From the IMG/VR virus record IMGVR_UViG_3300025652_000108, positions 1 through 52,339 of that record: a DNA stretch of 52,339 bases; one strand, written 5' to 3'. This stretch comes from a virus. The notes under the pieces are model-generated. The model had not been told where the DNA came from. It saw only the letters and a list, made by a program, of their open reading frames with translations, and did not search any database. Made by a program: the position numbers and the translations under genes. This document shows, in pieces, positions 34,790-44,300 of the stretch. How positions within the stretch are numbered: position 1 is the first letter of the stretch; each line of letters begins with the position of its first letter.

Positions 34790-36943
34790 ATGGAAGAAGA
34801 AATTAAGCTGCCGACTGTAAGGGTCGAGGACGCCACTGACTCACCGGTGACGCAGATCAAGCCCGAGGAGCTGAGGACGCTAGGCCAGCGTTTGAGCAAG
34901 ACGTTCACGCAGTATTCGGCGGATCGCAAGCTCATGGAAGAGAAGTGGATGCGGAACTTGCGGCAGTATCTGGGGATTTATGATCCTGAGATCGAGCGCG
35001 CGCTGGCGGCCAACCGGTCGAAGGCTTACCCGCGCATCACGCGTGTCAAGTGTATTTCGGTGGTCAGCCGTGTGATGAACCTGATGTTCCCCGGTAACGA
35101 GCAGAACTGGGAGCTAAAAGCGTCTCCTAGCCCTGATATGAACCCGATGGACGTGCAGCAGGCGGTGATGGCCGAGATGCAGAAGATGCAAGAGGTTGGT
35201 ATGCAGCCTCAAGTCACGGACGAGATCGTGCGGGCTGCGGTTCAAGAGCTGGCGGCCGCGCGTGCGAAGGACTTGTCAAGGCTTATTGATGACCAGCTGC
35301 AGGAGCTTGGAGGCGATCAGTCAGCTGACTACGTGTCGTTGAACCGCAAAGTGGTGCAGAGCGGGGTCCTGTACGGCCTTGGCATCCTCCGCGGGCCGTT
35401 TGTGCGCGAGCAGGAGCGCACTACTTGGGTCATGGACGAGACGACGGGGCAGCCGGCACCCATGGTGACGATGGACTACAAGCCTCAGTTTGAGTTTTTG
35501 CCTGTCTGGGATTACTACCCTGACATGAGTGCGAAGAATTTGCACGACGGCGATGGCTATTTTGTCCGCCTTGTCATGTCGAAACAGCAGCTGCGTAAGC
35601 TGGCAAGCCGGTCTGACTTCTTCGAGAAGGTCATCAAGCAGTATATCGGTAACAAGCCGCGCGGCAATTACAAAGCCAAGACGTTTGAGACCGAGCTGCG
35701 TACGATGGGTACCAAGGCCAACGTCAACGATGAGACCGCGACCGAGGACGGTAAGTACGAGATTCTGGTGTGGCACGGCCCAGTCAGCGCTAACCGCCTC
35801 ATGGAGGCCGGTGTTGACGTCGCCGATAGCAAGAGAGCGGACGATGTTGACTCTGAGATTTGGCTGCTAGGGGATCACGTCATCAAGGCGGAGATGAACC
35901 CGTGGAAGAAGCTGGGCGTCGATGTGCGCACAGTGCATACGTTCCTGTTTGACGAAGATGATACCAGCCCTGTCGGCAACGGCTTGCCGAACATCATGCG
36001 CGATAGCCAGATGTCGATCTCGGCGGCGACACGTATGCTCTTGGACAATGCCAGCGTGGTCTGCGGCCCGAACCTCGAGGTCAACACAGACCTTGTGCGG
36101 GCCGATCAGGACATTCAGAGTGTGCAACCGTACAAGATTTGGTACCGCGAAGGCGTAGGGGCCGAGGCTGCGCAGCCCGCCGTGCGCAATATCGCGATAG
36201 ACGCACACATGCAGGAGCTCTTGTCGACGATTACGCTGTTTAATCAGTTTGCCGACACGGAGACATTCGTGGGCGCGGCCACCGGTGGCGACATGGAGCG
36301 TGGGTACTCCGAGCCGATGCGGACCGCTGCGGGCGCGTCGATGCTGCGCGGAGATGCGGCACTGCCGTTCAAGGACATCATCCGGAACTTTGACCAGTTT
36401 ACGCGGTCTCTGATTACGGCGTTGGTCATGTTCAACCGGAAATTTAACCCTGACAAGACACCTGAGGGCGATTACAACGTGATTGCTCGCGGTGCGACGA
36501 GCCTGATCGCTAAGGAGATCAGAGGCATACAGGTCGATCAGCTGGCTGCTACCCTAACGCCGGAAGAGCGCATGCACGTAGACCCGCGCAAGCTCGTAGA
36601 AGCACGCCTCGGGGTACGGGACATGAACAACTTGTTGCTGACCGAGGAAGAGGTAAAGCGCCGTCAGGCAGCTGCGCAGCAAGAGCAGCAGCAGAAGCTC
36701 GACCTTGAGCGCGAGACCGCACGGGCGGAAATCCGCAAAACACTCTCTGACGCGATGAAGAACATCGCACAGGGGCAGAAAAATCTGGCAAATGCTGATG
36801 CGACCACGTTGAAGGCCGCCATGCAGATCGTCGAAACAGGACTGGAGCAACTAGATGCCGTCGCCGAGCCAGACATGGGACAACAACAAAGTCCGCAAGC
36901 GGCAGCAGGAATTGCTGCATTCCCTACAAGCCAGATCGGATAG
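34790..36943 (+). CDS. Portal protein
   Basis: This 717-residue protein is typical in size and layout for the portal proteins found with N4-gp56-type capsid proteins: N-terminal helical region with KLMEEKWMRNLRQYLGIYDPE and SRVMNLMFPGNEQNWELKASP, a clip-like middle with WDYYPDMSAKNLHDGDGYFVR, a stem region, and a C-terminal Gln/Ala-rich coiled coil (RRQAAAQQEQQQKLDLERET). It follows TerL and precedes the scaffold and capsid genes. It forms the 12-subunit ring through which DNA enters and leaves. Its 3' end overlaps the next gene by 89 bases. Confidence 0.85.
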   Translation: MEEEIKLPTVRVEDATDSPVTQIKPEELRTLGQRLSKTFTQYSADRKLMEEKWMRNLRQYLGIYDPEIERALAANRSKAYPRITRVKCISVVSRVMNLMFPGNEQNWELKASPSPDMNPMDVQQAVMAEMQKMQEVGMQPQVTDEIVRAAVQELAAARAKDLSRLIDDQLQELGGDQSADYVSLNRKVVQSGVLYGLGILRGPFVREQERTTWVMDETTGQPAPMVTMDYKPQFEFLPVWDYYPDMSAKNLHDGDGYFVRLVMSKQQLRKLASRSDFFEKVIKQYIGNKPRGNYKAKTFETELRTMGTKANVNDETATEDGKYEILVWHGPVSANRLMEAGVDVADSKRADDVDSEIWLLGDHVIKAEMNPWKKLGVDVRTVHTFLFDEDDTSPVGNGLPNIMRDSQMSISAATRMLLDNASVVCGPNLEVNTDLVRADQDIQSVQPYKIWYREGVGAEAAQPAVRNIAIDAHMQELLSTITLFNQFADTETFVGAATGGDMERGYSEPMRTAAGASMLRGDAALPFKDIIRNFDQFTRSLITALVMFNRKFNPDKTPEGDYNVIARGATSLIAKEIRGIQVDQLAATLTPEERMHVDPRKLVEARLGVRDMNNLLLTEEEVKRRQAAAQQEQQQKLDLERETARAEIRKTLSDAMKNIAQGQKNLANADATTLKAAMQIVETGLEQLDAVAEPDMGQQQSPQAAAGIAAFPTSQIG

Positions 36944-37115
36944 CGCGGAGCTAGCACAAGTCACTGAGCTAGTGGGCTTGCTATTAGAAGAGTCTAAGCG
37001 TAACCTTGTAAAATGTGATACGTCAGACTTTATGTTGATACAGGGTGAAGCCCGTGCAATGGATAAGTTGCTTCGGCGATTTGCGCGGCCCCTGACTACC
37101 TATTCGGAGGATTAA
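36855..37115 (+). CDS. Small conserved head-region protein overlapping portal
   Basis: This 86-residue protein starts at ATG 36855 inside the portal gene and extends 172 bases beyond it. The sequence MPSPSQTWDNNKVRKRQQELLHSL followed by ELAQVTELVGLLLEESKRNLVKC and FMLIQGEARAMDKLLRRF matches a small protein I know from the same position (between portal and scaffold) in related phages, with the W-D-(N/D)-xx-V-RKRQ start, which supports the far-upstream start. It is mostly helical. The role is unknown; assembly or scaffold help is a reasonable guess. Confidence 0.65.
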   Translation: MPSPSQTWDNNKVRKRQQELLHSLQARSDSAELAQVTELVGLLLEESKRNLVKCDTSDFMLIQGEARAMDKLLRRFARPLTTYSED

Positions 37116-37117
37116 AA

Positions 37118-38056
37118 ATGGACGGCCAAAACGTAGACACCAGTGAGTCAAACTTTGACGACGCGTTTGCGGAGCTTTCGGCGCTGCTGGAGGACGAAAC
37201 GGATGACGACGCCATCCCTGCACCAAATGCAGAGGCGGAAGAAGTCACTGAGGAAACACCGGACGAGGCACCAGAAGATGTAGACGCGTCTGAGGGTGAG
37301 CTTGCGGAAGAAGCGGAGGGCGAGGCAAAGCCTGAAGAAGAGTCTGCGCCTGTACCGGAGCCGGAGGCAGAGACAAAGGCAGAGGCAGAGGATGCCCCGG
37401 CCGCTGTGAAGCCGCCTGAGTCGCAGGAGGACATGCTGAAGCGCTTGGCTGACATGTTGGCCGAGACGAAGCAGAGCGCACCCCCAGCGCAGGCCCCTGC
37501 GGCTTCCGCAGAAGAAGAGCAGATTTACTCGGCCGAGGAATCTAAGTTTCTCGCCTCATACGAGGAAGAGTGGGGCGACGTATCCAAGGCTGAGGCGCTC
37601 AAACGCCGCGCGGAGTACCGGCATCTCGTCGATTACGTCTTCAACGAGGTGTCACAGCAGTTGGCTCCCATAGCCCAAAACTTGCATGTCGTGTCGGAGC
37701 GGGCGCATCTGCAGGATTTGCAGAGCACCGTGGGCGATTACGACGTTGTGCGCGATCAGGTTGTGGATTGGGTTGGACAACAACCAACGTATTTGCAGGA
37801 TGCATATAAACGTGTTATTACTAACGGAACGGTTGATGAGGTCGCTGACCTGATTGAGCGTTATAAGCGTGAGTCGGGTGTAAGGGCTGCCCAGCCTGAG
37901 CCGATGGCTCGCAAAAAGGAAACTGAGCTGCCTGCGACCACCAAAAAAGCGGCTGCATCGCTTGCCCCAGTCAGTTCCAAGAGATCGGTTGTGCCGCAGG
38001 GTGAGGACCCTACAGACTTTGAGTCCGCGTTTGCGGCTTTTGCCGGTAAACTTTGA
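37118..38056 (+). CDS. Scaffolding-type head protein
   Basis: This 312-residue protein has a very acidic N-terminal third (DDAFAELSALLEDETDDD, then many Glu/Ala/Pro residues), a helical middle (FLASYEEEWGDVSKAEALKRRAEYRHLVDYVFNEV), and a basic C-terminus ending ESAFAAFAGKL. Placement between portal and major capsid protein and the acidic/helical/basic composition are typical of podophage scaffolding proteins, which bind capsid protein through a basic C-terminal part and are lost on maturation. No protease gene is seen next to it. It starts three bases after the previous stop (CGGAGGATTAAAA upstream). Confidence 0.7.
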   Translation: MDGQNVDTSESNFDDAFAELSALLEDETDDDAIPAPNAEAEEVTEETPDEAPEDVDASEGELAEEAEGEAKPEEESAPVPEPEAETKAEAEDAPAAVKPPESQEDMLKRLADMLAETKQSAPPAQAPAASAEEEQIYSAEESKFLASYEEEWGDVSKAEALKRRAEYRHLVDYVFNEVSQQLAPIAQNLHVVSERAHLQDLQSTVGDYDVVRDQVVDWVGQQPTYLQDAYKRVITNGTVDEVADLIERYKRESGVRAAQPEPMARKKETELPATTKKAAASLAPVSSKRSVVPQGEDPTDFESAFAAFAGKL

Positions 38057-38076
38057 GCTATAGGAGCTAGATAGCT

Positions 38077-39117
38077 ATGACTACTACGACATACGGAGAC
38101 ATCTCCCCAGCCGTCGCCGCGTACTCTGTTGTACGCATGCTGAAGCGGGCCACCCCCTACCTTCAGCTGGAGAAGTTCGGCCAGACTTATGTTCTGCCAA
38201 CAAACTCGACACAGACAGCCAAGTTCCGCCGTTACTTTATGACTGGCGCAACCGGTTCTGCAGGTACAGGTACAGGTGATTTCAACATCCCCTTGGCCAC
38301 AACAGCGCTTACCGAGGGTGTCACACCTACCGGTTCGACTCTGTCCAACGCTGACTACACTGTGACACTGGGACAGTACGGTGATTACATCGAGATCACT
38401 GACGTCATCATGGACACACACACCGATAACGTCCTGCAGCAGGCCACCGACATCCTTGGTGAGCAGGCGGCTGTGACTGTCGAGACACTGCGTTTCAACG
38501 TGCTGAAGGCCGGTACCAACGTGTACTACGGTGACAATGCGGCGAACCGTGCAGCTATTGACACTGCGATCACATTGGCTGACCAGCGTCGCGTAACAAC
38601 TGGCCTTAACCGCCAGAATGCGAAGAAGATTTCGCAGGTTGTTGCATCGACGCCTGATTTCAACACCAAGTCCGTTGAAGCAGCGTACATGGCTGTTTGC
38701 CACCCAGACCTCGAGACTGACATTCGTACGATGGCTGGCTTCAAGTCAGTTGCTGACTACGGTCCGCACACCACACCGTTCGAAGGTGAGATCGGCTCTG
38801 TTGAGCAGGTTCGCTACATGTGCAGCACAGTCATTTCGGCTTTCGCCGATGCGGGCGGTACGGCAGCAACCAACGGTTTGCGCAGCACCACCGGCACTAG
38901 CGCCGACGTCTACCCTGTGCTTTTCTTCGGCCGCGACGCCTTCGGCATCGTACCCCTGAAGGGCAAGTCAGCGATGACACCGATGGTTGTGAACCCGAAG
39001 CCTGCTGCATCTGACCCACTCGGTCAGCGCGGTACAGTTGGCTGGAAGCTGTACACATCCACCGTGATCTTGCAGGAAGCCTTCATGGCCCGCCTCGAGG
39101 TAGGTTCGACTGCTTAA
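38077..39117 (+). CDS. Major capsid protein, N4-gp56 family
   Basis: This 346-residue protein has the features of N4-gp56-type capsid proteins: YLQLEKFGQTYVLPTNSTQTAKFRRYF, then LTEGVTPTGSTLSNADYTVTLGQYGDYIEITDVIMDTHTDNVLQQATDILGEQAA, and AVCHPDLETDIRTMAGFKSVADYG. These proteins adopt the HK97 fold and form the icosahedral shell. The gene has a strong ribosome binding site (TAGGAGCTAGATAGCT) and is followed by a perfect tetraloop terminator, consistent with high expression. It is the most confident assignment in the head module. Confidence 0.95.
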   Translation: MTTTTYGDISPAVAAYSVVRMLKRATPYLQLEKFGQTYVLPTNSTQTAKFRRYFMTGATGSAGTGTGDFNIPLATTALTEGVTPTGSTLSNADYTVTLGQYGDYIEITDVIMDTHTDNVLQQATDILGEQAAVTVETLRFNVLKAGTNVYYGDNAANRAAIDTAITLADQRRVTTGLNRQNAKKISQVVASTPDFNTKSVEAAYMAVCHPDLETDIRTMAGFKSVADYGPHTTPFEGEIGSVEQVRYMCSTVISAFADAGGTAATNGLRSTTGTSADVYPVLFFGRDAFGIVPLKGKSAMTPMVVNPKPAASDPLGQRGTVGWKLYTSTVILQEAFMARLEVGSTA

Positions 39118-39136
39118 TCACTGATAAGTGATTGAC

Positions 39137-39160
39137 TGAGAGGGGCTTCGGCCCCTCTCA
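39137..39160 (+). terminator. Terminator after the major capsid gene
   Basis: A perfect 10-bp GC-rich stem (TGAGAGGGGC and its complement) closes a TTCG tetraloop, 20 bases after the capsid stop. There is no long T-run, so partial read-through into the next genes is likely. Confidence 0.7.
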
Positions 39161-39181
39161 ACCTGAATATAGGAGCGCGGT

Positions 39182-39424
39182 ATGTCGCAGACGGTAGTTA
39201 AGATTGAGCGGGCCATGAACGGCTTTGAGGTCGAGATGTGCGACCCTGCGATTAAGGCCACGAACAACATGGACGGGCCATATCGCGACCCGTATGTGTC
39301 CTACGTTTTCAAGACCAGCGCCGAGGTGCTGGCTTTCTTGGAAGAGAACCTCGACAAAGCGGTTCCGATGGACGAGTACGAAACCACGTTTAACGAAGCT
39401 GCAACGGAGGAAACCGATGGCTGA
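39182..39424 (+). CDS. Small conserved head-region protein
   Basis: This 80-residue protein (MSQTVVKIERAMNGFEVEMCDPAIKATNNM, then PYRDPYVSYVFKTSAEVLAFLEENLDKAVPMDEYETTF) matches a small acidic protein often placed after N4-gp56-type capsid genes in aquatic podophages. It has a strand-helix start and an amphipathic helix (EVLAFLEENL). The last eight bases overlap the next gene. Function is unknown; a role in head decoration or assembly is inferred from position only. Confidence 0.65.
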   Translation: MSQTVVKIERAMNGFEVEMCDPAIKATNNMDGPYRDPYVSYVFKTSAEVLAFLEENLDKAVPMDEYETTFNEAATEETDG

Positions 39425-39758
39425 GAACGAAGAACTGGGTGTGGCAGATGCTGCAGAAGCGGAACTGGTCGAGGCACCGAAGCCCCGCCGCGCCGCGAAA
39501 AAACCAAAAGCGAAGACTGTACGGTCTGACTACGTAGATATTATGCTCGAGGAAAACGAGGAAATTCCACCAACTGGTCTCTTTATCGGGATTAACGGTC
39601 GGTCTTATCTTCTGCAGCCGGGCTCAAAGGTAGCCGTACCGCAGGGAATCATTGACGTGCTGGATAATGCCATCATGTCTTCCCCGAAAATTGACCCGTC
39701 CACCAAGCGTGTGGTAGGGTACAAGGAGCGTCTGCGGTATCCGTACCGGCGCATGTAA
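39417..39758 (+). CDS. Small virion-region protein with GLFIGINGRSY motif
   Basis: This 113-residue protein starts at ATG 39417 (GGAGGAAACCG upstream) and overlaps the previous gene by 8 bases; a longer frame from 39225 reads through the previous gene and is a shadow. It has an acidic/basic N-terminus (EELGVADAAEAELVEAPKPRRAAKKPKAK) and a compact beta domain: IPPTGLFIGINGRSYLLQPGSKVAVPQGIIDVLDNAI, YKERLRYPYRRM. The pattern IPPTG(L/Q)FIGxNGxxYxLxPG is common beside N4-gp56-type capsid genes. It is possibly a head decoration or completion protein. Confidence 0.65.
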   Translation: MAENEELGVADAAEAELVEAPKPRRAAKKPKAKTVRSDYVDIMLEENEEIPPTGLFIGINGRSYLLQPGSKVAVPQGIIDVLDNAIMSSPKIDPSTKRVVGYKERLRYPYRRM

Positions 39759-39773
39759 CACGAGGTACGTGAG

Positions 39774-40538
39774 ATGCAACTGAGTGAGCTGCTTTCGGAG
39801 CTGCGGGAAAACATCCTACATGATCGCAGCAACAGGACAGCTGGCGACTCAGACCTCATGTGGTCGGATACGACCTTAATTCGCTACATTAACGAGGCTC
39901 AGCGACGTCTTGCACGTCAGGGCCTCGTTATCCGCGACGGCACGACACCGGAGGTTACGCGCGTAACCCTACGTGAAGGCCAAGAGATGTACCCTCTACA
40001 TGGTTCTATCATGGCGGTTATTTCCGCAAAACTTGACGGCGATAATGCCGATCTTACGCGCTCAGGTCACACAGGGTTTGACGCCTATCGCTCACCGAGC
40101 GACGGGTATTTTGCCACAGTACCACTTAGTGACAAATCCGGTAAGCCACTGGCGTATAGCACCGATGAGTACCTCAGCGAGTCGTTCGAGGACTCGACAA
40201 TGAGTGCTGCGACGATGCGCGTGTACCCAAAGCCGTCGGCAGAGTACGCAGGGCAGGTTATCAATCTGCGGGTCGTACGCTTGCCGATCAATAAGCTCTC
40301 GCTAAACCAGTGCGAGATACCGGAGGTCCCTGAGGATCACCACCTAGAGATGCTGGACTGGGCTGCGTACCTAGCGCTGCGTATCGTCGACGCGGATGCG
40401 GGCGACCCTATGCGCGCAAACGAATTCCGGGCTTCGTTTGAAGCCCACGCCATAGCGGCACGAAAATTAGCCATGCGTAAGATGTTTGCCCCGCAAAAGT
40501 GGGGCTTTGGTCGCAACGGCTTTAGCTGGGAGATGTAA
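39774..40538 (+). CDS. Head-tail adaptor-like protein
   Basis: This 254-residue protein begins MQLSELLSELRENILHDRSN and contains LMWSDTTLIRYINEAQRRLARQGLVIRDGTTPEVTRVTLREGQEMYPLHGSIMAVISAKLDGD, a pattern I recognise from adaptor-type proteins downstream of capsid genes (an N-terminal helical, gp6-like part with a beta barrel). It ends in a helical EMLDWAAYLALRIVDADAG and KLAMRKMFAPQKW. Position after capsid genes and before the large ejection protein suggests it connects the portal to the tail. The function is inferred. Confidence 0.7.
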   Translation: MQLSELLSELRENILHDRSNRTAGDSDLMWSDTTLIRYINEAQRRLARQGLVIRDGTTPEVTRVTLREGQEMYPLHGSIMAVISAKLDGDNADLTRSGHTGFDAYRSPSDGYFATVPLSDKSGKPLAYSTDEYLSESFEDSTMSAATMRVYPKPSAEYAGQVINLRVVRLPINKLSLNQCEIPEVPEDHHLEMLDWAAYLALRIVDADAGDPMRANEFRASFEAHAIAARKLAMRKMFAPQKWGFGRNGFSWEM

Positions 40539-40539
40539 G

Positions 40540-41331
40540 ATGGCTGAATTAGACCGTATAAGTGAAGCCCAAGAGGCCGGTGAGCGATTCCGCAATCAGA
40601 TTAGACTACCTTTCGCACCGGGTACGCCTGAGGGGATCGTACTAGATCGTGCGGCGGGTGCTACATCCGCGCTGGGCCGCGGTGCCTACGGACTGGTTGC
40701 CGATCTTGCGGGTGGCACCGCGGCCGCACTTGGGCTGCCCAGTTTAGCTGCAGACCTCGAGCAAAAATCTGACAGAAATTATAACATAGCACTGGATCAG
40801 TTTCAGGGTGGGTACTCCGCGGGCGCAAACCGGCCAGCAGCAGAATTCGATGTAGAGCCGGCGGACTTTTTCCCGGGAGCGACAGCGACCGCGCCACGGG
40901 AGAGCCCGCGGCCGCAAGCTCGGCCGGCGATTACACCTGACATGGTACGTGAGATGCTGGGCTCTACTCCGCTGAGCATGGGCCAACCCGTCACGCAGGC
41001 GGCACGTCCGCAGGCGGCACGTCCGCAGTCGGTGATTACGAGCGGTGCGCTACGGCGTGGCGGTCCCGGTGTACAGCAGGCGTTGGCTGGATCACAGGCT
41101 CAAGAACTGGAGCGGTTGCGTCAAACGGCACCGGGCTCACCACCATCGGGCACTGACATGCTCGCTCAGTTGCGGGCACAGGCGGCACAAGAGATTTTGT
41201 CGACTCAGCTCGCGGCCGCTAAGGAAAAGGGTACACTCACAGATGAGCTGCTAACTGATCTGTATCGCGGGTACCTTGCGGACATCGGCAGCGAAGACTT
41301 TTTCCTCCGGTCCATGATGGATAACAAATAA
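40540..41331 (+). CDS. Putative virion/ejection protein
   Basis: This 263-residue protein starts at ATG 40540, one base after the previous stop (GGGAGATGTAAG upstream). It has a short, helical start (ISEAQEAGERFRNQIRLPFAPG), an amphipathic membrane-like segment (GRGAYGLVADLAGGTAAALGLPSLAADL), a Pro/Ala/Gln-rich middle with a duplicated AARPQ element, and a helical C-terminus (AQEILSTQLAAAKEKGTLTDEL). It lies immediately upstream of the giant ejection-type protein, as small internal virion proteins do. Function inferred. Confidence 0.55.
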   Translation: MAELDRISEAQEAGERFRNQIRLPFAPGTPEGIVLDRAAGATSALGRGAYGLVADLAGGTAAALGLPSLAADLEQKSDRNYNIALDQFQGGYSAGANRPAAEFDVEPADFFPGATATAPRESPRPQARPAITPDMVREMLGSTPLSMGQPVTQAARPQAARPQSVITSGALRRGGPGVQQALAGSQAQELERLRQTAPGSPPSGTDMLAQLRAQAAQEILSTQLAAAKEKGTLTDELLTDLYRGYLADIGSEDFFLRSMMDNK

Positions 41332-41342
41332 AGGCGGCGTTA

Positions 41343-44300
41343 ATGGCTGACCCCCTCGATTTTTTGCGTAGTGATAATGCGCCACGGTTTGAGCCTTACC
41401 GTGGTCCGCTTGCTGCCCCGTCGTCTGTGCGAGCCTCGGACGATCGTCCGGGTGTCGTTGGAGGGGGTCTTCGCGCGGGCTTTAATGAGCTGCAGGGTCT
41501 AGGGGGTGCTGCGGTTTCTGCCGTAGGTAAGTTGACCGGAGCTCAAGGGCTTGAGCAGTGGGGTGCCACTACCGCGGCCAAGAATTTCGGTGAGGCGCAG
41601 CAATTTGGTCGTCCGGACCTCGAGGTTGCCCCTTGGCGCGAGGGCGGTGCGTCTGTTCTTCCGTGGCTCGGTTATCAGATTTCAAAACAGGTGCCCACTC
41701 TTGTCGGTACTCTCGCTGCGACCGCAGCGACGGGGGGTGTCGGGGCTTTAGCCGCCCCTGCGGCCGCAGGTGCGGGCCGTGCGGCAGCCGCTCAAGCCCT
41801 TAGAGCCGGGGCGACTCGCTCAGCGGCGCAGTCTGCTGCGCGACGGGCTGTTGTTGGGTCGGCAGTGCGGCGTACGTCGGGTGGTCTCGCTTTCGGGTCA
41901 GGTATCGGGCTCGGCTCGATGTATAACGAGGCGCTTGAGCGAGGTGATCCGACCCGTGCGGATGCCTTAAAGGCCGTAGCCTTGGCTCCCCTGTACGGTG
42001 CGACAGAACTGGTGCCTGATTTGCTACTGGGTAAAGTTCTGGCTCAAGGCGCAAAGACAGTCGGTCGTTCGGCAACGCGCGCGGGTATCACGGCGGCGGC
42101 GCAGCGTGTCGCGACAGGGACAGCACTCGGTGCAGCAACTGAAGCCCCCACAGAGGCGCTCCAGACTGTACTCGAAAATTCGTTCCGGCCAGACTTATCG
42201 CAGGAAGAAAAATCTCGCCGTATCGTTGATGCTGCGCTGACTGGTGCGGCCGTGGGTGGTTCTCTGCGCGGTGCGGCAAGTATTCGCCCCCTCAGGGAGA
42301 AGAGCCCACAGGACATCACCGACGATGAAATCTCGCAGTCGGTCGACGGCAGCTTGCAGCCTGCGGCTCAGACCGCACCCGCCGAAGTTACCGGTGAGCA
42401 GCTGGTGGAGCAGGCGCTGGCCCGTGAGGCGCAACCCGACGTCCAGCCGGTGGTTGGCCCGCAACAGGCCGAGCAGCCGGAGATGTTTTCGCGTCCAGAA
42501 ATGCCGGAAGCCCCACGGCCGTTTGCAGACTACACGCCGGAGCAACTGGAGTTTACCGCCCAAGCTACACTGGAGCGGCAAGGGCAGCCTGACGTCCCGC
42601 AGCAAGAGCGAGAGCAAGCGCAGCAAATATTGGGTCTGATACGCGACGAGGTGGCGTTGCGGCAGGAGGAGCAGGCTGCGCAGACCCCTGAGGTGCCGGT
42701 TACTGAGGTGGGCGAAGGCCCGACGTTGTTTGAGCCGGAGCAGGTACCGCAAGGCACACCTGCGCAGATCGCGGAGCAGCGCGCAGTTCAAGAAGCCCAG
42801 ATTGCTGAGGAGCAGGCTGCGCGTGAGGCCCCGGAGATCGCGGCGCGTGAAGAGGCGCGCTTGATCGAGGATGCTGCGCTTGGGATTGCGAACCGTGGTA
42901 CGGTAAATCAGCGTCAGACAGGGTTGGCCGTCAACGATCAGGGGCAGGCTACCGTCTCGCCACGTGCGGACACCCGGATTACGAAAGCGGCGGCTGAGCG
43001 AGATCGCGTGCGGCGACAGTACCGCGACCTAGAAACCCTAAACCCGCAGCAGCAGGCGCGTCTCGAGCGCGTGGAGTCAAGTGTCCGTGACCTAAATGCT
43101 GAGAGAACAGTGCTGCAAGCGCGGGCGGATCAGGTCAATAACTTGCTTGGGCAGGGTGAGGAGACGATAAATGCCATTCAAGAGCAGCGCGCAGCGCAAG
43201 TGGATGTACGCCAACCTGCCGAAGTTAGCGCAGAAATTCCAAGCGAAGACGCCGGCCGGCGCCAAGTTACCCCCGAAGAAATCCTCGACCAAGCGGAAAT
43301 CCCGCGCGTAGTTTACCGTGGGGGCGGGCAGGCGACGTTTTCGGATCAGCCACCGGCCGATACAGAGATTAGCGTGCGTGGTGGTGAGGCAGGCACTAGC
43401 ATACCGTATGGCGACCTGACAAACCTGAGCGCAGTCACTAAAGCCGTTAGGGCTGTAGGATTGGGGCCGGCCGAGGCGCGCGCAAACGCCCAAGCCATCG
43501 TCAACGCGGTAAAAGAAAACGGTGTTGAAGCGATTTCCGATTTTAATACGCCAGCGCTAAACATGCGAATCAGCGATCCAAATTTTCGCGCGGAAGCGGT
43601 TCCGTCGATCGAGCAAGTCGTCAAAGTTGACCGGAGTTTTCTGACACCAGACCGGCAGGATGTGCGGCAGCCTAGTGTGCAGCAGGATTTGGCCAACGAG
43701 GGCTTTCGTTTCGCGCAAGTGACGACTCCGCAGGGCGACCGCTTCGTTGAACTACCACAGCCTACGGGCGCGTTTCGCATCACCGGTGAGCAGCCAGCGC
43801 CAACACCAGAGCGGACGCAGCAAGCGCAAGCACGGCTGGCGCAAACACCGTTGGATCGGCCACAATACACTATTCCGCCCGCGTCGAAAGTTACGCCGGC
43901 GGAGGTCAAGCAACCTGTGCCGTTTAACCAGCCCGGTCCGGGTGTGACGGACATCCCGGCGGCCCCAAGTTTTAAGGCTGACGGCACCCAGAAGACGATG
44001 GCCGACGTTCGCGCGGAGGCTGCGGAAAACCCGTCGTCGGTTTACAACGCCATGGAGACGGACCCGGGCACGAAGGTTGACGTACCGAATTCACCCCAGA
44101 AAGACGCAGACGCTTTGAAAACGGTGGGCGAGAAGATCGAGGAGGGCGTTCGCCGTTTGGGCCGGACGTCGTTAGAGCGGCTGCACCCTACGCTACAGGA
44201 TTTCGTACTTTACGCGCAGGACAAGAGGTCAATTATCCGTCAAGCCAAAGGGTTGTTCCCCTCCGGCGGCCTTGAACAACTGCAAGAAGCGGGGGATGTA

